Shown here: positions 59,429 through 64,000 of the stretch, piece by piece
How the letters are laid out: each line of letters starts with the position of its first letter
How positions within the stretch are numbered: position 1 is the stretch's first letter
Origin: VRUE01 sp963703175
GTDB lineage: Bacteria > Actinomycetota > Thermoleophilia > Solirubrobacterales > 70-9
Assembly: GCA_963703175.1 (NCBI GenBank)
Contig: OY969794.1
Location: 806,001 to 870,000, forward strand
Length of the DNA: 64,000 nt
Direction: 5' to 3'
Program-made: the position numbers and the translations under genes
The notes under the pieces: model-generated
The model's database searches: none
Told to the model about the DNA's origin: nothing
What the model saw: the letters and a program-made list of their open reading frames with translations, nothing else

Positions 59429-59884
59429 CTAGGCGGAATGGCCAGGTGGAGTGCCAGGGGGCCGACCAGCTTGTCCTCCGATGATGGACTCAGGCGCGAA
59501 CGCGATGCCCTCTCGCTGTTCATCGCTCAGCCCGCCGATCTGGTTCTTCGTAAGGGTCGCTGCCTGCAATGGAGTTGGAACGGCACCGAATTTGATGTTG
59601 ATGTTGCTTGGCTTCCAGAGGATGTTGTGGGCGAACAGGCCCGCGACGGTGGCGGTAAAAGCCTGCTGCAGAAACCCGTCGAACCCTCCAATGTCAGTGC
59701 CGAGGGCGGTGTACAGCGTGGCGGCAACGCTGGTGAGAACCACCTGGGTGATTCCCTTGACCGTCTCCGTTTTCCAGGGCAACACCTTGTTGATGATGTA
59801 GCCCCCCAGGGGAACGATCGAGCCGATCAGTAATACCCACACCTGATCGTTTGCGAACAGTAACTGAGTGGACGAGCTGTCCAT
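59429..59884 (-). CDS. Two-helix membrane protein, holin-like in form
   Basis: The ATG at 59884 has a perfect AAGGAGG 6 nt upstream. The product is 151 residues with two hydrophobic segments (VWVLLIGSIVPLGGYIINKVL and ITQVVLTSVAATLYTAL), a third weaker one (AFTATVAGLFAHNIL), and a polar C-terminal tail. Its size and layout resemble phage holins or small phage-derived membrane proteins, but no endolysin or other phage gene is nearby. A TTGACT hexamer lies further upstream. The function is unknown. Confidence 0.65.
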   Translation of the reverse strand: MDSSSTQLLFANDQVWVLLIGSIVPLGGYIINKVLPWKTETVKGITQVVLTSVAATLYTALGTDIGGFDGFLQQAFTATVAGLFAHNILWKPSNINIKFGAVPTPLQAATLTKNQIGGLSDEQREGIAFAPESIIGGQAGRPPGTPPGHSA

Positions 59885-60100
59885 GACTGGCCTCCTTGGT
59901 CGGGAAGGTCGGATCCTTTTCAGTAAGCCTGAGTAAGTCAATGCTTTGCTTGTCAAATCTGCTGCCGACCGGCAGCTTTAAGACGCAAACAGCGGGAACA
60001 GCTCGCCTACCCAAATGAACAAGAAGCGACGGAAACTCGCTCCGCTCTAGACATCTCCCGGTGGCAGGGCAGTACACGAGTCATCCCGAATTCGATTCGC

Positions 60101-60829
60101 ATGCCAAACAGACCCCGCCTCACCTACGCAAACATCGTCTCGACCCTGGCCCTCTTCCTCGCCCTCGGTGGCAGCGCCGCCTTTGCGGCGAGCAAGATCC
60201 ACTCCGGCGACATCGCTCACAATGCGGTCAAGTCGATCAACCTCGCGCCGGGATCGGTCCGCACGTCCGAGATCGTCAAGCGGGCGGTCACCAGCGGCAA
60301 GCTTGCGTTAGGTGCGGTACGCAGCAACCAGATCGCCGCCGGCGCGGTCGACACCGAGCGGATTGGAAACGGCGCGGTTGGCTCGAAGCAAATTGGGGAC
60401 GCCGCGGTCGCACCCTCGAACCTCCAGTTCCCCGTCTTCTACGCAGCCAGCCCCAGCGGTGGTTCAGTGCCGATAACCAACGGGCCGGACCCGTACCCGA
60501 TCTCCAACGACACCTGGACGCAGAATCCCGGCGAGATCGAGGTCGTCTTCGGTGGCGCCACGGCGACGCTCGCCTACGACGGCTCGGGGTCGGGGTCCTG
60601 CCGGGTCTTCTTCGAAGTCAACCTCAACGGCAAACAGGTCGGCGGCGGCGAACTCTCAACCGAATCGACGGCGCTCCAGCAGATCGAACAGAGCATCGGC
60701 GCCCAACCGCAGATCGATCCCCTCCATCCGACCACGAATCACCTGACCGCGAAAACCGGGTCCAACGGAGCTTGCACGCCGGACTCGACGATCGACTCGG
60801 CCCGTTTCCGCGTGCTCGACTTCGGCTGA
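60101..60829 (+). CDS. Secreted repeat protein typical of Solirubrobacterales
   Basis: The start MPNRPRLTYANIVSTLALFLALGGSAAFA is a signal peptide of a kind seen again and again in this order. Residues about 35-110 are short beta-helix-like repeats (SGDIAHNAVKSINL, SEIVKRAVTSGKL, SNQIAAGAVDTERIGNGAVGSKQIGDAAV). A compact beta domain with two Cys forms the C-terminal half (AYDGSGSGSCRVFFEVNLNG). It is probably surface-exposed. No enzyme motif is present, and its role is not known. Confidence 0.8.
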   Translation: MPNRPRLTYANIVSTLALFLALGGSAAFAASKIHSGDIAHNAVKSINLAPGSVRTSEIVKRAVTSGKLALGAVRSNQIAAGAVDTERIGNGAVGSKQIGDAAVAPSNLQFPVFYAASPSGGSVPITNGPDPYPISNDTWTQNPGEIEVVFGGATATLAYDGSGSGSCRVFFEVNLNGKQVGGGELSTESTALQQIEQSIGAQPQIDPLHPTTNHLTAKTGSNGACTPDSTIDSARFRVLDFG

Positions 60830-60859
60830 TCCGGTCGACAGCAGTGCGTACCCGCTCTA

Positions 60860-61621
60860 TTACGCTGGGGCTTTGAACGGGCTGAAGAAGTCAATCGCGG
60901 TGCTGCCGGTGACCTGAAGGGCGACACCGGCGGCGAAAATCTTGAAGAAATCGGCGGAGCTGCCCCAGATGGGATTGGCGTCGTACAGCTGCCAGAGGTT
61001 AAGCCCAACACCGGCAATGCCAAGCAGCACAGCGGTCACAAATGCCCCGCGTTTCACATATTTGACCACCCAGGTGCGATCGATCTGCGCGTTGGGATCC
61101 TTATTTAGATCAGCGGCCATCTTTAGCGCAAGGCCGAAAAGCAATCCGCCTAAGGCCAGCCCGATGGCAAGCCAGATCGGAGTGCGTAGGGTCAATTCCA
61201 CTGGCACCGTGGCCGTTTCGATACCTGGGCCACCGACTTGGATTGCGCCGACGTAACGGCCCCGCCCGACCGCTTCCGGGTGCTTTGGATCGATGCAGAT
61301 CTTCAGCTGAACGGCGCCAAAGCTGGTCACCGCCGGGGTAACAACAACTCCTTCAAGTGGGAATGAAGTCCCGCCCCCCTCGGCCTCGAAATCTTCGACC
61401 GGATCAGCAATCAGGGTGGCCCCGGGCGAGAGTTTCGGCTTTGCCTCGAGGACTATGGTCCGATGCGCTGGACCACGTCCATCCCCAAGGACGAACTGCT
61501 CGGTCTTGGCGGTCAGTTCCACATTCCCATCGGCCCCTTCGCCGAGAGACGTCGCCCGCCCATTTTCGGGCTTCTCGGTCGCAGAGGACGACGGCGAGCA
61601 ACTGGACTGCGCGCTCGCCAC
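60860..61621 (-). CDS. Membrane protein with extracellular beta domain; true start unclear
   Basis: The 253 residues from the GTG at 61621 contain a beta-rich outer domain with an Ig-like style (PLEGVVVTPAVTSFGAVQLKICID), then two or three membrane helices (LAIGLALGGLLFGLALKM, AFVTAVLLGIAGVGLNLWQL). Codons before the GTG continue in frame to encode LLLLVIALLTPAVA, an evident signal peptide that has no standard start. An ATG at 61680 is one base out of frame, so a frameshift, an unusual start or a sequencing error is possible. The function is unknown. Confidence 0.65.
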   Translation of the reverse strand: MASAQSSCSPSSSATEKPENGRATSLGEGADGNVELTAKTEQFVLGDGRGPAHRTIVLEAKPKLSPGATLIADPVEDFEAEGGGTSFPLEGVVVTPAVTSFGAVQLKICIDPKHPEAVGRGRYVGAIQVGGPGIETATVPVELTLRTPIWLAIGLALGGLLFGLALKMAADLNKDPNAQIDRTWVVKYVKRGAFVTAVLLGIAGVGLNLWQLYDANPIWGSSADFFKIFAAGVALQVTGSTAIDFFSPFKAPA

Positions 61622-61739
61622 CGCGGGGGTAAGCAGCGCTATGACCAGTAGGAGTAGTGCTACTCCTTTCAGGCTGGCATGCGTCTTGACTGGGGTGGGA
61701 AAGATAACGAGTACACAGGTGAGTAGACGAAGTTAGGTG

Positions 61740-61767
61740 ACCATATCCGGTAACTCGGCATTGTCAA
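61740..61767 (-). promoter_or_regulatory. Promoter of the membrane-protein gene
   Basis: TTGACA (61767-61762) and TATGGT (61745-61740) on the minus strand are 16 nt apart, which is close to the consensus. Confidence 0.6.
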
Positions 61768-61825
61768 TCTCTGCCTGAGTAAACACTGACTTACCAGTAC
61801 TTCGATCAGCAGGCTGACGACACAT

Positions 61826-62428
61826 CTAGTCCAAGGTGCGACGGCCGGCAAAGGCATTGCCAAGGGTGACCTCATCGGCATGCTCAAGGTCGGCGCCGAT
61901 CGGCAGGCCGCTGGCCAGTCGGGTGACCGTGACCTGACCGCGTAGTTGCTCGGCGATGTGCAGGGCCGTGGCCTCGCCGGTCGTGGTCGGGTTGGTGGCG
62001 AGGACTACCTCGCGTATGTCTCCCTCGGCGACACGGCGCAGCAACTCGGCGATCTTCAGGTCGCTGGCGTCGACGCCGTCGATTGGTGAGAGGGCACCGC
62101 CGAGCACGTGGTAGAGGCCGCGGTACTCGTGCGTGCGCTCGATCGGGATCACGTCGGCGGGCTCCTCGACTACGCAGATCGTCGCCTGATCGCGGTTGGA
62201 GTCCTGGCAGATCCGGCAGCGCGGGCCCTCGGAGAGGTTGAAGCAGCGCTCGCAGAGACCGACCTTCTCCTTCACCTCGCGGATCGCCGCAGCCAGCGCC
62301 GCAGCCTCTTCGTCGGGCGCGCGAAGTATGTGGAAAGCGAGGCGCTGGGCCGTGCGCTGGCCGATCCCCGGCAGCCGTGAGAGCTCGGCGACGAGGCGGG
62401 AGAGCGGTGCAGGTCCCTCGGCGCTCAC
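61826..62428 (-). CDS. recR: Recombination protein RecR
   Basis: Works with RecF and RecO to load RecA at gaps. An N-terminal helix-hairpin-helix (LSRLPGIGQRTAQRLAFHIL) is followed by the four-Cys zinc finger (CERCFNLSEGPRCRIC) and the TOPRIM domain (TICVVEEPADVIPIERT, EVVLATNPTTTGEATALHI). The length of 200 is exactly the family size. It overlaps ebfC by four bases (ATGA), completing the classical dnaX-ebfC-recR operon. Confidence 0.97.
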   Translation of the reverse strand: MSAEGPAPLSRLVAELSRLPGIGQRTAQRLAFHILRAPDEEAAALAAAIREVKEKVGLCERCFNLSEGPRCRICQDSNRDQATICVVEEPADVIPIERTHEYRGLYHVLGGALSPIDGVDASDLKIAELLRRVAEGDIREVVLATNPTTTGEATALHIAEQLRGQVTVTRLASGLPIGADLEHADEVTLGNAFAGRRTLD

Positions 62429-62766
62429 ATCCCGGGGAGGCCGCCCAGGCCTCCCATGCCCCCGGTAATCCCGCCCATCTTCGAGCCGGCCAGCTCCTGT
62501 GCGGCGCGCAACGCCTCGTTGACCGCGGCCTGCACCATGTCAGCGAGTATCTCCGCCTCCTCGGGATCGATCGCTTCGGGGTCGATCGCGATCTCGCGCA
62601 AGGTCATGTCGCCGCCCATCTTCACCTTGACCATGCCGCCGCCCGCACTCGCCTCGACAACCTCGTCTTTGAGCTGCTCTTGAGCTTGCTCCATCTGCTG
62701 CTGCATCTGCTGCGCCTGTTTCATCAGCGCGTTTACGTCGAAGCCTCCAGGACCACCCCGTGCCAT
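62425..62766 (-). CDS. ebfC: YbaB/EbfC nucleoid-associated protein
   Basis: A small DNA-binding dimer that coats the nucleoid. Coiled N-terminal helix (NALMKQAQQMQQQMEQAQEQLKDEVVEASAGGGMVKVKMGG), then REIAIDPEAIDPEEAEILADMVQAAVNEAL and a Gly/Met-rich tail (SKMGGITGGMGGLGG). The ATG at 62766 shares its first base with the dnaX stop codon (TGATG). The length of 113 is normal. Confidence 0.95.
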   Translation of the reverse strand: MARGGPGGFDVNALMKQAQQMQQQMEQAQEQLKDEVVEASAGGGMVKVKMGGDMTLREIAIDPEAIDPEEAEILADMVQAAVNEALRAAQELAGSKMGGITGGMGGLGGLPGM

Positions 62767-64000
62767 CAACCGACCTCCTCGGCGTCAAATTCACTTTTGA
62801 TCTTCTCCACCAGCGCCTCATGATCGACGCCGTCCTCCTCAGCCTCGGCCTCGGGGGAAGCCTGCTCCCCCTCGAGGACGGCGTAGGCCGGCCGCAGCTT
62901 CTGCCCCAACACCGTCTCCAGCGCCGCTGCCATCTGTTCCCGCTTGTCGGGTGCTTCGGCCTTGCGCTTGTTAAAGGTGTGGTCGGCGGGGAAGCCAACA
63001 GTCACGGTCATCTCCTCAGCATCGAACGCAACCGGCCGCGCACCCTCAAAGGTGGCCGCCAGCGCCGGCGCGGTCTGCATCAGCTGGTCGAGCACAGCGG
63101 GCCAGACGCGGACAACCTGCTCGAGGTCAAGTTGGCCCGCGGGTCCTGTCGCCGCGGCCTCCCCCATGTGCTCGGATCCCGCTTCGCGGTCTCCTCCGCT
63201 ATGGGGGACCCCCGCCGCAGCGCCACCCGCGGGAGAGTCGTCCTCAGCAGACGGCGTCGAGTCTTCATCTGAAGCTTCCGGACCCTGGGCGTCAATCGGA
63301 GGCGCTTCTGCCGCGGGTGGCGGCGTAGGGGGGACCTCCCCTGAGGAAGCTTTAGCTACCGGAAGGGGAGGTGGGTCCCCTGCGCCGACAGGACCCGCGG
63401 CCCGAGGCCCCCCTGTTCCTTGCTCGAGTCTCTCGATGCGCCTGAGCAAACCCTCGGTTGACGGGTCGAGGTCCGGCCGCGCCGCTTTGAGCAGCGCGAT
63501 CTCGACTGCCATGCGAGCGTCATCGCCCTCGCGCACGGCGGTCAGAGCTGCCGAAAGCTCGTCGATGGTCCGCACCAGGGTCGCCGCCCCGACCGCCTGA
63601 GCCTGCGCAGCCATCCACCCCTCGTCGGTCGCCGTAACGACGAACGTGTTCGGCACCTCGCCGACGGTCTGGGTGACCAGTAGGTGGCGCAGGTGGGCGA
63701 GCAGGTCGCGGGCGAACTGGGACGGGTCGCGGCCGGAGCCGGCCATTTCCTCGACCCCGAGCAGCACGGCCTTGGGATCCTCAGCGATCACCGCATCGAC
63801 GGCGCCGAAGAGCAGCTCGGCGTCGGCGGCGCCGAGCAGCTGCAGCACGTCTTCGAGCCCGACCTGATTACCGCCGTAAGCGACCAGCTGGTCGAGCGTT
63901 CCGAGGGCGTCGCGGAAGCTGCCGGAGGCAGAACGGGCGATCGTCGCTACGGCGCCGTCATCGACCTCGATCCCCTCTGCAACGGCAACCCGCTGCACCA
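62766..64000 (-). CDS. dnaX: DNA polymerase III subunit gamma/tau, N-terminal part outside the window
   Basis: The clamp-loader motor subunit. The window starts inside the gene, after the ATP-binding domain; the visible 411 codons begin with the sensor-2 and domain III region (ATIARSASGSFRDALGTLDQLVAYGG, then LRHLLVTQTV). After RIERLEQGTGG a long Pro/Ala/Glu/Ser-rich linker follows, and residues near the C-terminus (VWPAVLDQLMQTAPALAATFEGARPVAFDAEEMTVTVGF) resemble the tau-type C-terminal domain. Two family-2 palindromes are embedded in frame in the linker. There is no A-rich slippage site in the visible part. Confidence 0.95.
   Translation of the reverse strand, partial: VQRVAVAEGIEVDDGAVATIARSASGSFRDALGTLDQLVAYGGNQVGLEDVLQLLGAADAELLFGAVDAVIAEDPKAVLLGVEEMAGSGRDPSQFARDLLAHLRHLLVTQTVGEVPNTFVVTATDEGWMAAQAQAVGAATLVRTIDELSAALTAVREGDDARMAVEIALLKAARPDLDPSTEGLLRRIERLEQGTGGPRAAGPVGAGDPPPLPVAKASSGEVPPTPPPAAEAPPIDAQGPEASDEDSTPSAEDDSPAGGAAAGVPHSGGDREAGSEHMGEAAATGPAGQLDLEQVVRVWPAVLDQLMQTAPALAATFEGARPVAFDAEEMTVTVGFPADHTFNKRKAEAPDKREQMAAALETVLGQKLRPAYAVLEGEQASPEAEAEEDGVDHEALVEKIKSEFDAEEVG
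63136..63233. repeat. Palindromic element family 2, copy b, inside dnaX
   Basis: CCCGCGGGTCCTGTCGCC at one end and GCGCCACCCGCGGG at the other match the intergenic copy at 43186-43265. CCCCCAT/ATGGGGG forms the inner stem. It is translated as part of the dnaX linker. Confidence 0.75.
63311..63400. repeat. Palindromic element family 2, copy c, inside dnaX (inverted)
   Basis: The same ends appear in the opposite orientation: CCGCGGGTGGCGGCG first and GCGCCGACAGGACCCGCGG last. The inner stem is ACCTCCCCT/AGGGGAGGT. It lies 77 nt from copy b and is also in frame in the dnaX linker. Confidence 0.75.

Noticed and set aside
59429..59884. Evidence of a prophage from the holin-like protein
   Set aside because: No endolysin, structural, integrase or attachment-site sequence is near it, so only the single membrane protein is called.

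Overview
The window is high-GC actinobacterial chromosome. The best guess is the class Thermoleophilia, order Solirubrobacterales. This rests on the secreted repeat protein at 60101-60829, whose N-terminus is typical of that group, on the Lys/Ala-rich small membrane proteins, and on the paired MMPL exporters. It is inference from protein style, not from a marker tree. Gene density is high. No rRNA, tRNA, CRISPR array, intact insertion sequence or prophage was found.

Layout. 1-4.8 kb: oxidative enzymes (sugar dehydrogenase, aldehyde dehydrogenase, lactate-monooxygenase-like flavoprotein) and a secreted protein. 4.9-12.2 kb: translation and envelope genes (metG, rsmI, ROK kinase, LCP ligase, FmdB, glycyl-tRNA synthetase). 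12.2-20.3 kb: AlkZ-like protein, two FKBP isomerases, acyl-CoA ligase, GAF protein, a di-iron/SCP2 fusion and an amidase. 20.4-29.8 kb: TetR/MMPL exporter, GT-C glycosyltransferase, lon, hsp20 and a fatty-acid hydroxylase. 30.4-38.9 kb: AT-hook protein, icd-mdh, TetR/DUF4242/AidB-like genes, and M50 and M28 peptidases. 39-43 kb: sdhA-sdhB plus a CCG-domain subunit. 43-48 kb: antiporter, asd, lysC and small regulators. 48-53.7 kb: PadR/MMPL exporter and a group of three zinc-ribbon proteins. 53.7-57.7 kb: pstB-pstA-pstC, with pstS divergent. 57.7-64 kb: regulators, membrane proteins, and recR-ebfC-dnaX (dnaX cut by the window edge).

Many neighbours are coupled. ATGA or TGATG overlaps join pstC/A/B, dnaX/ebfC/recR, sdhB/CCG subunit, padR/MMPL, the two zinc-ribbon genes, and a GAF gene with a 51-residue gene missed by length filters. 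Together icd, mdh and sdh supply much of a TCA cycle.

The most unusual content is non-coding or palindromic. Four copies of a ~115-bp element (20363, 30830, 35877, 37162) share a conserved interior, while their outer stems differ in sequence but stay self-complementary. Arms often run into the stop codons of flanking genes. A second family sits between sdh and the antiporter and twice, in frame, inside dnaX. Other palindromes lie inside an MMPL gene and a glycosyltransferase gene, and longer imperfect palindromes flank rsmI/ROK and lon/hsp20. A self-contained ~230-nt unit at 38970-39233 (promoter, strong ribosome site, 20-codon hydrophobic peptide, terminator) has no recognised counterpart.
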